Program-made: the position numbers and the translations under genes | Notes under the pieces: generated by a model | Seen by the model: the letters and a program-made list of their open reading frames with translations, nothing else | What the model was told of the DNA's origin: nothing | Database searches by the model: none | DNA from: Pseudomonadota bacterium | GTDB lineage: Bacteria > Pseudomonadota > Gammaproteobacteria > Ga0077536 | DNA length: 64,000 nt | Direction of reading: 5' to 3' | Assembly (NCBI GenBank): GCA_016719885.1 | Contig: JADJYF010000027.1 | Location: 84,802-148,801 of the forward strand | Shown: piece after piece, positions 1 through 8,055 of the stretch | How the letters are laid out: each line of letters begins with the position of its first letter | Position numbering within the stretch: position 1 is the stretch's first letter

Positions 1-1
1 G

Positions 2-1813
2 CGCGATCGCGAACTCGAAACGCAGGTCGAACAACGCACCGAGGAACTCAAGCGGCGCAATCACGAACTGTCATCGCAGATCGCCGAGCGCAGCGCCACC
101 GAGCGCGCCCTGGTGGCGAGCGAACAACGCTTCAAGAGTGCTTTCGACAGCGCCGCCATCGGCATGATCATCGTCAACGAGGCGCGCCAGATCCAGCACG
201 CCAACCAGGCCTTCGAAGCCATGCTCGGTTATGCGCCCGATGTCATGACCGGCATGGCGCTGCGTGAGATATCCCACCCCGACGATCGCGAGACCGGTCT
301 ATACCAGTACCACGAACTGGTGGCGGGTCAGATCGAGCGCTACCAGATCGAGAAGCGCTACGTGCATCGAGACGGCCATCCGATCTGGGTCTTGTGCCAC
401 GTGTCGGCGGTGCGCGACGCGAGCGGCCGTTACCAATACGCGATTGGCCAGATCCAGGACATCACCGAGGCGCATCAGCTGTCCAAGGAGCTGTCCTACC
501 AGGCCACCCACGACGCCCTGACCGGCCTCGTTAACCGTCGCGAGTTCGAGGCGCGCATCGAATACGCGCTGGAAGGCACCTGGCGTAACGGCAAGGAACA
601 CGCCATCTGCTATCTCGACCTCGACCAGTTCAAGGTCATCAACGACACCTGCGGCCACGTGGCCGGCGATGAACTGTTGCGCCAGGTGGCGAACGTGTTG
701 CGCGCCAAGGTGCGCGCCAGCGATACCATCGCGCGCCTCGGCGGCGATGAATTCGGCCTGTTGATGGAGAACTGCCCGTTGGCGCAGAGCCAGCGCGTGG
801 CCGAAAGCTTCCGCGCCGCCATCGAGGATTTCCAATTCGTGTGGGACGACAAGCGCTTCCGGGTGGGCGTGAGCATTGGCCTGGTGCCCATCAATCGCGA
901 TTCAGCGAGCGTCACCGAGGTCCTGCAACAGGCCGACACTGCTTGTTACGCGGCCAAGGATCTCGGCCGCAACCGCGTACACACCTACCTGCGCGACGAT
1001 GAAGAGCTGGCCAAGCGTCACGGCGAGATGCAGTGGGTGACCAAGATCCAGGCGGCGCTCGAGTCGGATCAGTTCCGTCTCTACGTGCAGCCCATCGTGC
1101 CGGTGGTCGGTGCACGCAACCGCTACGAGCACTACGAAGTACTGATCCGCATGATCGATGGCGATGGCGCCGAGGTGCCGCCCGGCGCCTTCCTGCCGGC
1201 CGCCGAGCGCTACAATCTCGCCGCCCAGGTCGACCGTTGGGTGGTGTCGCACCTGCTGGAATGGGCGGCGCAGAATCCGCGCGAATTCGCGCGTTTCGAC
1301 ATGTGCTCGGTCAATCTCTCAGGCCTGACGCTGGCCGATGAATCCTTCCTCGGCTATGTCATCGACCTGCTGCGCGCGGCACGCGTGCCGAGCAGCAAGA
1401 TCTGCTTCGAGATCACCGAGACCGCGGTGATCTCCAATCTTTCACAGGCCAGTCGTTTCATCTCGACCTTGAAGGCCCTGGGCTGCTTCTTTGCGCTGGA
1501 CGATTTCGGCAGTGGCCTGTCGTCGTTCGCCTATCTCAAGAACCTGCCGGTCGACTACCTCAAGATCGACGGCATGTTCGTGCGCGATGTGCACAGCGAC
1601 CCGCTCGATCGTGCGCTGGTGCGCTCCATCAACGACGTCGGCCAGGTGATGGGCAAGAAGACCATCGCCGAATTCGTCGAGAACGATGACATCATGCGCG
1701 TGCTGGCCGAGGTCGGCGTGGACTACGCGCAAGGCTATGGCGTCGGCAAACCGTTCCCGTTGTCGCGCCTCGATCACGTCGAACCCGAGGCGCGCCTGGC
1801 GGCGGTCAGTTGA
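2..1813 (+). CDS. PAS-GGDEF-EAL cyclic-di-GMP signalling protein (5' truncated)
   Basis: The reading frame is open to the window edge, so the N-terminus lies outside. The visible part starts with a charged, coiled-coil-like linker (about residues 1-40), then a PAS sensor domain, a GGDEF domain with an intact RLGGDEFG motif (diguanylate cyclase active site), and an EAL phosphodiesterase domain. The EAL signature reads YEVLIRM, so it is EVL, but the catalytic Glu is kept. The other EAL landmarks are present: NLSG, EITET, DDFGSGLSS, LKIDGMF, AEFVEN and QGYGVGKPF. Both cyclase and phosphodiesterase activity are therefore possible; which dominates cannot be told. It converges on the phosphatase gene at 1826. 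The visible family assignment is very secure. Confidence 0.95.
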   Translation, partial: RDRELETQVEQRTEELKRRNHELSSQIAERSATERALVASEQRFKSAFDSAAIGMIIVNEARQIQHANQAFEAMLGYAPDVMTGMALREISHPDDRETGLYQYHELVAGQIERYQIEKRYVHRDGHPIWVLCHVSAVRDASGRYQYAIGQIQDITEAHQLSKELSYQATHDALTGLVNRREFEARIEYALEGTWRNGKEHAICYLDLDQFKVINDTCGHVAGDELLRQVANVLRAKVRASDTIARLGGDEFGLLMENCPLAQSQRVAESFRAAIEDFQFVWDDKRFRVGVSIGLVPINRDSASVTEVLQQADTACYAAKDLGRNRVHTYLRDDEELAKRHGEMQWVTKIQAALESDQFRLYVQPIVPVVGARNRYEHYEVLIRMIDGDGAEVPPGAFLPAAERYNLAAQVDRWVVSHLLEWAAQNPREFARFDMCSVNLSGLTLADESFLGYVIDLLRAARVPSSKICFEITETAVISNLSQASRFISTLKALGCFFALDDFGSGLSSFAYLKNLPVDYLKIDGMFVRDVHSDPLDRALVRSINDVGQVMGKKTIAEFVENDDIMRVLAEVGVDYAQGYGVGKPFPLSRLDHVEPEARLAAVS

Positions 1814-1825
1814 GGACCGCGCGCC

Positions 1826-2845
1826 TCATTCCGGGAACAGCCCGAGCGCGCTGATGGCCTGACGGATGCGGCCGTGAAAGGCGCGCGTCGCGCAGATCAC
1901 GCCGCGATTGGCGGCGAGGCCCGCGCCCTTGGAAAAATCCAGCGGCTTGCCGAGCACGTCGGTGACCACCGCGCCCGCCTCTTCGGCGATGATCATGCCG
2001 GCGGCGTGATCCCAGATCTTCTCCACGTAATCGCGGCGCGTCGGCAAGCGCAGGTAGGCCTCGGCCTGGCCGCGGGCCACCACGGCGTACTTGCACTGGC
2101 TATCGAGCCGCGCCGGCGCGCCACGCGCGGCGAGGTAGTCGACGATGCGGCCGGTGTCGTCGATGCGCGAATGCGCCGCTTCGACTGATTCGCACACGCG
2201 CATGGCGCTGATATCTTCCTCGCGACTCGCATCCAGGCGACGCGGCGACAGGTTCGGACGGTCCGCTGGCACCGCCCAACTGCCGCCGCCGCGCACCGCA
2301 TGGAACAGACAGCCGCGCGTGTCCGGGTCGTCGAAGGAACGGTTGAAATCCTGGGACAGGTTGGGGCAGCCCAGCACGCCGAGCACCACCTTGCCCTGTT
2401 CGATGAGGGCCAGGGAAACCGCGTACTGACCGCCGCGCAGAAAGCCCTTGGTGCCGTCTATCGGGTCCAAGGTCCAGTAGCGCGCGCCGCTCGCGTCGTG
2501 ATTGCCGAGGTCGATCGCGTCCAGCACATCGTCGATGCCGGCGCCCGGCCAGGCCACGCGCGCGGCGGCGGCGACTTCTTCGCGCAGGGCCGTGCGACCC
2601 GCTTCGCGCAAGGTCTCGGCGTCTTCTTCGCCGACCATGGTCAGGGTGCCGAACGCGTCGGCGAGCCGGCGGGCAATGACGGCCTGTGCGGCGTAATCAG
2701 CCACCGTCACCGGGCTCATGTCGTCCTTGCTGTGACGTTCGATGTGCTGTTGACGGCTCTGCACGTGACGGGTCACGCGACAGGCGGCAGCGACCGCCGC
2801 GATGGCAACGGGCAAGATGTCCTGGTAAGTGGCCGAGTGCGTCAC
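1826..2845 (-). CDS. 3'(2'),5'-bisphosphate nucleotidase / inositol monophosphatase family (CysQ/HAL2-like)
   Basis: The product is about 339 aa. The metal-binding signatures of the Li-sensitive inositol phosphatase superfamily are visible: MVGEEDAE (first acidic ligand region), LDPIDGTKGFLRGGQYAV (central D-P-I-D-G-T motif) and, near the C-terminus, EKIWDHAAGMIIAEEAGA (distal WDHAAG motif). The GQYAV...VVLGVLGCPNL stretch is typical of the HAL2/SAL1 type that hydrolyses PAP (3'-phosphoadenosine 5'-phosphate) to AMP, so sulfate-assimilation housekeeping is likely. The frame stays open upstream, but I chose the GTG at 2845 because AAGGA precedes it at good spacing and the family length then fits. 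It diverges from acs. Confidence 0.88.
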   Translation of the reverse strand: MTHSATYQDILPVAIAAVAAACRVTRHVQSRQQHIERHSKDDMSPVTVADYAAQAVIARRLADAFGTLTMVGEEDAETLREAGRTALREEVAAAARVAWPGAGIDDVLDAIDLGNHDASGARYWTLDPIDGTKGFLRGGQYAVSLALIEQGKVVLGVLGCPNLSQDFNRSFDDPDTRGCLFHAVRGGGSWAVPADRPNLSPRRLDASREEDISAMRVCESVEAAHSRIDDTGRIVDYLAARGAPARLDSQCKYAVVARGQAEAYLRLPTRRDYVEKIWDHAAGMIIAEEAGAVVTDVLGKPLDFSKGAGLAANRGVICATRAFHGRIRQAISALGLFPE

Positions 2846-3023
2846 GACTGTCCTTTCTCTGTGGTTGACGTGGCGCCGGGCGGCGCCCACGGTGTTAAAC
2901 TCCGAGCCCTGTTTTCCCAGCGCCGTCGGGTTTCCGTAGCGCCTGGCGCGCATGCCGATGGCTGCCGTCGGCGCCGTGCCTCGAACTTGCGCGCAATGCC
3001 CCAATCGAGGAGGAGAGCCGTCC

Positions 3024-4961
3024 ATGTCCGAGAGCAAAGTCCGTCCGATCCCGGCCGCCATCGCCGCGTCGGCGCACATCAACGAGCAACAATACGTCGA
3101 CATGTATCGACGCTCGATTGAGACACCCGATGCGTTCTGGGCCGAGCAGGCCGACAAGTTCGTGAGCTGGGATGCGCGTTGGCACACGGTCTCCAACTGC
3201 GACTTTAACACGGCCACCATCCGCTGGTTCGAGGGCGCGCGGCTGAACGTGTCCTACAACTGCCTGGACCGCCATCTCGCCACCCGTGGCGAGCAGACCG
3301 CCATCATCTGGGAAGGCGACGACCCGGCCGCGCACAAGCACATCACCTATCGTGAACTGCATGGCGAGGTGTGCCGTTTCGCCAATGTGTTGAAGGCGCG
3401 CGGCGTCAACAAGGGTGACCGCGTCTCGATCTACATGCCGATGATCCCCGAGGCGCTGGTCGCGATGCTGGCCTGCGCGCGTATCGGCGCGGTGCACTCG
3501 GTGGTGTTCGGCGGGTTCTCGCCCGACGCCCTCAAGGATCGCATCCTGGATTCCGAATGCGTGGCCTTGATCACCGCCGACGAAGGTCTGCGCGGCGGTC
3601 GCGGCGTGCCCTTGAAGGCCAACGCCGACAAGGCGCTGGAAGGCTGCGAGTGCGTGAAGTCGATGATCGTGGTGCGCCATACCGGCGCCGCCATCGCCTG
3701 GACCGCTGGCCGTGATCACTGGTACCACGAGTGCATGGCGAGCGCTTCCGAGGACTGCCCGCCCACCTCGATGGACGCCGAAGACCCGCTATTCATCCTC
3801 TACACCTCGGGTTCGACCGGCAAACCCAAGGGCGTGCTGCATACCACCGGCGGTTACCTGCTGCACGTGGCCATGACCCACAAGTACGTGTTCGATTACC
3901 ACGAGGGCGACGTGTACTGGTGCACGGCCGACGTCGGCTGGGTGACCGGTCATTCCTACATCGTCTACGGGCCGCTCGCCAACGGCGCAACCTCGGTGAT
4001 GTTCGAAGGCGTGCCGACCTATCCCGACGCGGGCCGCTTCTGGCAGGTCATCGACAAGCACCAGGTCAACATCTTCTACACCGCGCCGACCGCGTTGCGG
4101 GCCTTGATGGGCCAGGGCGATGCCTTCGTCACCAAGTACAGCCGCTCGAGTCTGCGCATACTCGGCAGCGTCGGCGAGCCCATCAATCCCGAAGCCTGGG
4201 AGTGGTATTACAACGTGGTCGGCGACGGGCGCTGCCCGATAGTCGATACCTGGTGGCAGACGGAAACGGGCGGCATCCTCATCACGCCGCTGCCCGGCGC
4301 GCGACGCCTGAAGCCGGGCTCGGCAACCTTGCCGTTCTTCGGTGTCGAGCCGGCGCTGGTCGATGATCAGGGCCGTGAGCTGGATGGCGCGACTTCGGGT
4401 TCGCTGGTCATCAATCGTTCATGGCCCGGCCAGATGCGCACCGTGTATGGCGATCACGAGCGCTTCAAGGAAACCTATTTCAAGATGTTTCCGGGGCGCT
4501 ATTTCACCGGTGACGGCGCGCGTCGCGACGAGGACGGCTATTACTGGATCACGGGCCGCGTCGACGACGTGATCAACGTCTCCGGTCATCGCCTCGGCAC
4601 CGCCGAAGTGGAGAGCGCGCTGGTCCTGCATCCGGCGGTGTCGGAAGCCGCGGTGGTGGGTTATCCGCACGCCATCAAAGGTCAGGGCATCTATGCCTAC
4701 GTGACGCTCATGCACAACGTCACGCCCAGCGAGGAATTGCGCAAGGAACTCGTGCAGCACGTGCGCACCGAGATTGGCGCCATCGCCACGCCCGACGTCA
4801 TTCAATGGGCGCCGGGTCTGCCGAAGACGCGCTCCGGCAAGATCATGCGGCGCATCCTGCGCAAGGTCGCGGCCAATGAACTGGACAACCTGGGTGACAC
4901 CACCACGCTGGCCGATCCGTCGGTGGTGGACGACCTCGTCAGCCATCGTGCCAACCAGTAG
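3024..4961 (+). CDS. acs: Acetyl-CoA synthetase (AMP-forming)
   Basis: The 645-aa protein has the normal length for Acs, which makes acetyl-CoA from acetate, ATP and CoA via acetyl-AMP in the cytoplasm. Visible motifs are the P-loop-like YTSGSTGKPKG (about residue 260), WWQTETGG (about 410), TGDGARRDEDGYYWITGR, and the C-terminal PKTRSGKIMRR with the Lys that Pat/CobB-type acetylation targets in other bacteria. The ATG at 3024 was chosen over an upstream in-frame ATG because GAGGAGGAG lies just before it and the N-terminus then aligns. The phaE/phaC genes follow on the same strand, starting 45 bp after the stop, which suggests one unit channelling acetate carbon to PHA. Confidence 0.96.
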   Translation: MSESKVRPIPAAIAASAHINEQQYVDMYRRSIETPDAFWAEQADKFVSWDARWHTVSNCDFNTATIRWFEGARLNVSYNCLDRHLATRGEQTAIIWEGDDPAAHKHITYRELHGEVCRFANVLKARGVNKGDRVSIYMPMIPEALVAMLACARIGAVHSVVFGGFSPDALKDRILDSECVALITADEGLRGGRGVPLKANADKALEGCECVKSMIVVRHTGAAIAWTAGRDHWYHECMASASEDCPPTSMDAEDPLFILYTSGSTGKPKGVLHTTGGYLLHVAMTHKYVFDYHEGDVYWCTADVGWVTGHSYIVYGPLANGATSVMFEGVPTYPDAGRFWQVIDKHQVNIFYTAPTALRALMGQGDAFVTKYSRSSLRILGSVGEPINPEAWEWYYNVVGDGRCPIVDTWWQTETGGILITPLPGARRLKPGSATLPFFGVEPALVDDQGRELDGATSGSLVINRSWPGQMRTVYGDHERFKETYFKMFPGRYFTGDGARRDEDGYYWITGRVDDVINVSGHRLGTAEVESALVLHPAVSEAAVVGYPHAIKGQGIYAYVTLMHNVTPSEELRKELVQHVRTEIGAIATPDVIQWAPGLPKTRSGKIMRRILRKVAANELDNLGDTTTLADPSVVDDLVSHRANQ

Positions 4962-5006
4962 CCGACGTCGACGGGCAAGCGCAGCGCGCGCGTCGCGAGG
5001 CGCGCC

Positions 5007-6086
5007 GTGAGTGGCGATGACGAAGCGCCGTGGCTGAAGTCGTGGCGCGCGTGGACCGAGACCGCGAGCAAGGGCTTCCAACCCGGCATGGGACAGCCCT
5101 TCTCAGCGGATTCGATAGCGGGGCTCGCCGACTCGTTCCGGCATTTCGCGCGCGCGATCCAGGGCATGATGAACAAGGGCGGAGGCGAGGACTTCGCCAA
5201 TCGCTTCATCGCAATGCTGCAGCGGGCCGCGTGCGCGGGCGACTCCGCCAATCACGACGACTTCATCAATGCGCTGCTGGCCAGTGCGCCGCGCGCCTTG
5301 CTGGGTGTATTTCCCGACGCCGGCGCCGGCCGGGCGTGGTTGCAGTGGTCAGCCACCACCCAAGCCTGGGCGCACGAGCTGCTGGCGCTGCCGTCCATCG
5401 GCCCGTTGCGCGAATGGCAGGAGATGCTGAAGACCGTGCAGGCCGCGGCGCTGCACGAAGATCGCATACGCGCCGCTGTCGATGAACACTACCGGCTGGT
5501 GACGCGCGCGGCCTTGTCGCGCCTGGCGTTGGCGCTGGAAGATCATGACGGTCCGCCCATCCGCAGCGTGCGCGCCCTGTACGACCTGTGGATAGACCAG
5601 GCGGAAGCGGCTTACGCCGAACGCGTCATGAGCCACGAGTTCGCGCGCGATTTCGCTGCCTGGGTCAATGCCGGCAGCGCCTTACGCCTGGCGATACGCA
5701 AGCTTGGTGGACGTTTGACCGCGCTCATCGACGCGCCGGGCCGCGATGAGATCGATGTCTTGCTGGCGCGTCAGCGCGACATGCAGCGTGAACTGTCGGC
5801 GCTGCGCGCCGAGCGGGAGGCGGCGCACGCCAACCAGCCGCCTGTCATTCCCGTGACAAATGCAGCGGCCGACACCGTGATGCGCGCAGCGGCGCCGCAG
5901 GCTGTGCCCGCGGCCAAGCGCGGCGCACCGCGCGCGATTGGCGCCGCGGCTCCGCGCCCCAAACGTCGTGCGTCGAACGGCGGCAAAAGCCCCGCGACCA
6001 AGCGCGCGGATGCCACGCCGCCCCGCGCCAAGAAGGCGCCGCGCGGTGAGTTCGACATCGGCCACATTCTCGACGCCAACAAGTAG
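5007..6086 (+). CDS. phaE: Class III PHA synthase subunit PhaE
   Basis: The 359-aa protein begins with a GTG after a GAGG-type ribosome site and ends five bases before phaC. PhaE is the non-catalytic partner that activates PhaC at the granule surface. The body is helical with Trp/Arg-rich stretches (LKSWRAWTE near the start, LYDLWIDQAEAAYAE in the middle) and a predicted coiled coil near residues 235-275. From about residue 300 to 350 the protein becomes a histone-like Ala/Pro/Lys/Arg tail with AAKRGAP, PRPKRRAS and PRAKKAPRG, before the closing FDIGHILDANK. A basic tail of this sort suggests DNA or RNA contact, as in PhaM-type granule proteins; that is inference. Pairing with phaC makes the identity secure. 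Confidence 0.88.
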   Translation: MSGDDEAPWLKSWRAWTETASKGFQPGMGQPFSADSIAGLADSFRHFARAIQGMMNKGGGEDFANRFIAMLQRAACAGDSANHDDFINALLASAPRALLGVFPDAGAGRAWLQWSATTQAWAHELLALPSIGPLREWQEMLKTVQAAALHEDRIRAAVDEHYRLVTRAALSRLALALEDHDGPPIRSVRALYDLWIDQAEAAYAERVMSHEFARDFAAWVNAGSALRLAIRKLGGRLTALIDAPGRDEIDVLLARQRDMQRELSALRAEREAAHANQPPVIPVTNAAADTVMRAAAPQAVPAAKRGAPRAIGAAAPRPKRRASNGGKSPATKRADATPPRAKKAPRGEFDIGHILDANK

Positions 6087-6091
6087 CCGCC

Positions 6092-7156
6092 ATGCCTCGC
6101 CTTGAATTGCACGAGGACGCGGTCCGCCAGGAAATGGCGGCGTTCGCGCATGGTCTGCAGCAGGGGTTGGGCGTGTTGAGACGCACCGGCAAGGTCACGG
6201 TTGGCGTGACACCGCGCACCTGCATCTTCGAGATCGAAGGCGTGCGTCTGTATCGCTATGGCTCGAGCGATGAGCCCTGTGATCGCGTGCCGCTGCTGAT
6301 TGTCTACGCCTTGGTCAACCGTCCCGAGATGGCGGATCTGCAGGCGGGGCGTTCCTTGATTGCCGCGCTGATGGAACGCGGTTTCGACGTCCATCTCATC
6401 GACTGGGGCTATCCCGGTGGCGCCGATCGACTTCTGGGGCTGGACGATTACGTCAATCGTTACATCGACGCCTGTGTCGACCATCTGAGGACGCGCTTGT
6501 CGCGGGCCGCGCTGCCGGTGCTCGGCATCTGTCAGGGCGGTACTTTGAGCACGTGCTACGCGGCGCTTAATCCGCACAAGGTGGAACGCCTGATCACCAC
6601 GGTCACGCCCATCGATTTCCATACGCCGCGCGACATGCTTAGTCACCTCGTTCGCCATATCGATGTCGATATGCTGCTCGCGGGTTCGGGCAACATCAAT
6701 GGCGATTTTCTCAACGCCTTGTTTCTTTCGCTCAAGCCTTACCGCCTGATGCAACAGAAATATCTGCGCTTCATCGAACAACTGGGTGACGCCGAGGCGG
6801 TTGCGATGTTCCTGCGCATGGAACAGTGGATCTTCGACAGCCCGTCCCTGGCGGCGCGCGCCTGCGGCGAGTTCGCACGCGACTTCTACCAGGGCAACAG
6901 GCTCGTCAAAGGCGAAGTGTTCCTCGGTGGGCGGCGTGTCGACCTGGCGGCCGTCACCATGCCGGTGCTCAACATCTATGCGCGGGACGATCACCTGGTA
7001 CCGCCCGCGGCATCGCAGGCCTTGCGCGCCGTGGTCGGCGCCAGCGATTACTCGGAGGTCGAACTGCCGGGCGGGCACATCGGTGTCTACGTCGGGCTCA
7101 AATCGCCACGCTCGGTGCCGACGGCGGTTGCCGAATGGATGAGCGCGCGACGCTGA
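6092..7156 (+). CDS. phaC: Class III poly(3-hydroxyalkanoate) synthase subunit PhaC
   Basis: At 354 aa this is the short class III form, which polymerises 3-hydroxyacyl-CoA and needs PhaE. It has an alpha/beta-hydrolase fold with the synthase version of the lipase box, LGICQGGTL, in which nucleophile Cys147 replaces Ser. The remaining triad is visible as the Asp pair at 299-300 in YARDDHLVPP and His329 in PGGHIGVYVG. The IDWGYPGGAD region is also typical. Placement five bases after phaE indicates co-translation. The phasin gene converges on it downstream. Confidence 0.95.
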   Translation: MPRLELHEDAVRQEMAAFAHGLQQGLGVLRRTGKVTVGVTPRTCIFEIEGVRLYRYGSSDEPCDRVPLLIVYALVNRPEMADLQAGRSLIAALMERGFDVHLIDWGYPGGADRLLGLDDYVNRYIDACVDHLRTRLSRAALPVLGICQGGTLSTCYAALNPHKVERLITTVTPIDFHTPRDMLSHLVRHIDVDMLLAGSGNINGDFLNALFLSLKPYRLMQQKYLRFIEQLGDAEAVAMFLRMEQWIFDSPSLAARACGEFARDFYQGNRLVKGEVFLGGRRVDLAAVTMPVLNIYARDDHLVPPAASQALRAVVGASDYSEVELPGGHIGVYVGLKSPRSVPTAVAEWMSARR

Positions 7157-7257
7157 AGCGGAAAAAGAGGTCCCCCCCGAGCTCCGCGGGGAGACGGAGT
7201 CCGGAGGGGCGAGGGGAGGTCAATCAGAGATGAGGACGGCGCCTCGATAATTCAAGT

Positions 7258-7650
7258 TCAGGCGGCCTTCTTGGCGGCCTTCAGCGGAAAGAAGCTCGGG
7301 ATGGTGAAGTCGGCGTTGCCGCTGACTGCCTTGAAACCCTTCTCGATCCACGCCTGGTAGGCTTCGCGAGTCTCGGTCAGGATGTCGGCGGTGGTGCGCG
7401 CGGCTTCCAGCACCTTTTCGTTCAACTCGGTGGCGAGCTTGGTCTGCTCGGAGAACAGCTCCTGCACGCCCTTCACTTCGCCCAGCGAGCTCACGTACTT
7501 GGTGCTGGCTTCGAAAGCGGCATTGGCCAGCTCCATCTGCTTGCCGGTCAGCTTTTCGATGACCTGGGTGTTGATGGCTTCGAGTTCCTTGGCGGCCTCG
7601 ATGGCGTTCTTGCCGTATTCCTGCCAGTTTTCGATGAATTTGTTTTCCAT
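7258..7650 (-). CDS. phaP: Phasin family granule-surface protein
   Basis: The 130-aa, mostly helical protein opens with FIENWQEYGKNAIEAAKELE and carries the amphipathic phasin_2-type repeats (KQMELANAAFEASTKYVSSL, SEQTKLATELNEKVLEAART). Phasins coat PHA granules and control their size and number. It ends in a short basic LKAAKKAA tail. The ATG is preceded by a purine-rich GGAGCC site. It lies convergent to phaC, and its upstream region holds a strong promoter with an overlapping palindrome (7718-7769) that suggests PhaR repression. The phaP symbol is by role; several phasin paralogs may exist. Confidence 0.88.
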   Translation of the reverse strand: MENKFIENWQEYGKNAIEAAKELEAINTQVIEKLTGKQMELANAAFEASTKYVSSLGEVKGVQELFSEQTKLATELNEKVLEAARTTADILTETREAYQAWIEKGFKAVSGNADFTIPSFFPLKAAKKAA

Positions 7651-7717
7651 GTGCGGGCTCCTGGGATTGGGTTATGGCGCCGTGCGCCGATGTTCGAACG
7701 GGGGCGGCGCATTTGGT

Positions 7718-7740
7718 GCGACGCAACATTATTGCGTTGC
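7718..7740. promoter_or_regulatory. Candidate PhaR operator overlapping the phasin transcription start
   Basis: This is an imperfect palindrome of two 9-nt arms (GCGACGCAA and TTGCGTTGC, one mismatched pair) around a 5-nt spacer. The inner 6 bp, ACGCAA/TTGCGT, pair perfectly. It begins immediately downstream of the -10 box, the classic position for a repressor. PhaR is known to repress phasin genes by binding TGC-rich sites, and phaR lies 2.2 kb away. The link to PhaR is inference. Confidence 0.45.
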
Positions 7741-7769
7741 AGCATAGGCCGCCGAAAACGTCAAGTCAA
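7741..7769 (-). promoter_or_regulatory. Predicted sigma70 promoter of the phasin gene
   Basis: On the minus strand a -35 TTGACT (7764-7769) and a -10 TATGCT (7741-7746) are separated by exactly 17 bp, a near-consensus arrangement. It fires toward the phasin start codon about 90 bp away. The transcription start would fall inside the adjacent palindrome at 7718-7740. Confidence 0.6.
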
Positions 7770-8055
7770 GGCCGGCGAGCGATCTTTTTCGGCGCCGCCG
7801 GGCACGCATTTCGATGGCTTGGTGGCCAGCGTCGGCGCGTGCCGAAACCGGTGTGGCAGTGCGTGCCAAGTTGGCAAATCGTTACAAGTTTTCGTCAACA
7901 TGCCGCCTGCGGTCGGCTACACTTGCGGCCAATTTTGAGCGGTCATCATCGGCGCGCTTTCCCCGAACCCATGATTCGCAGCCCCACCAATGCATCGCAG
8001 CGGGGCGCCACCGCCATCCAGCTTTTCCTTGAATTTGCAATTCGGAGTTTCGTCA

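Larger units (their letters stand above)
7651..8055. other. 405-bp divergent regulatory gap between phasin and pckG
   Basis: Besides the phasin promoter and palindrome, the pckG side has a possible sigma70 promoter: TCAACA at 7895-7900 and TACACT at 7918-7923 with a 17-bp spacer, about 130 bp before the pckG ATG. The -35 box is weak (4 of 6 matches). I see no open reading frame in this gap that looks real. Confidence 0.4.

Noticed and set aside
1826..3220. A 464-aa version of the CysQ-like protein
   Set aside because: The upstream 125 residues lie over the acs start region, lack family similarity, and the GTG at 2845 has a proper ribosome site.
7157..7257. Possible terminator between phaC and the phasin gene
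   Set aside because: Short CCCCG/CGGGG and CTCCG/CGGAG pairings compete with each other and no T tract follows, so I could not support a defined structure.
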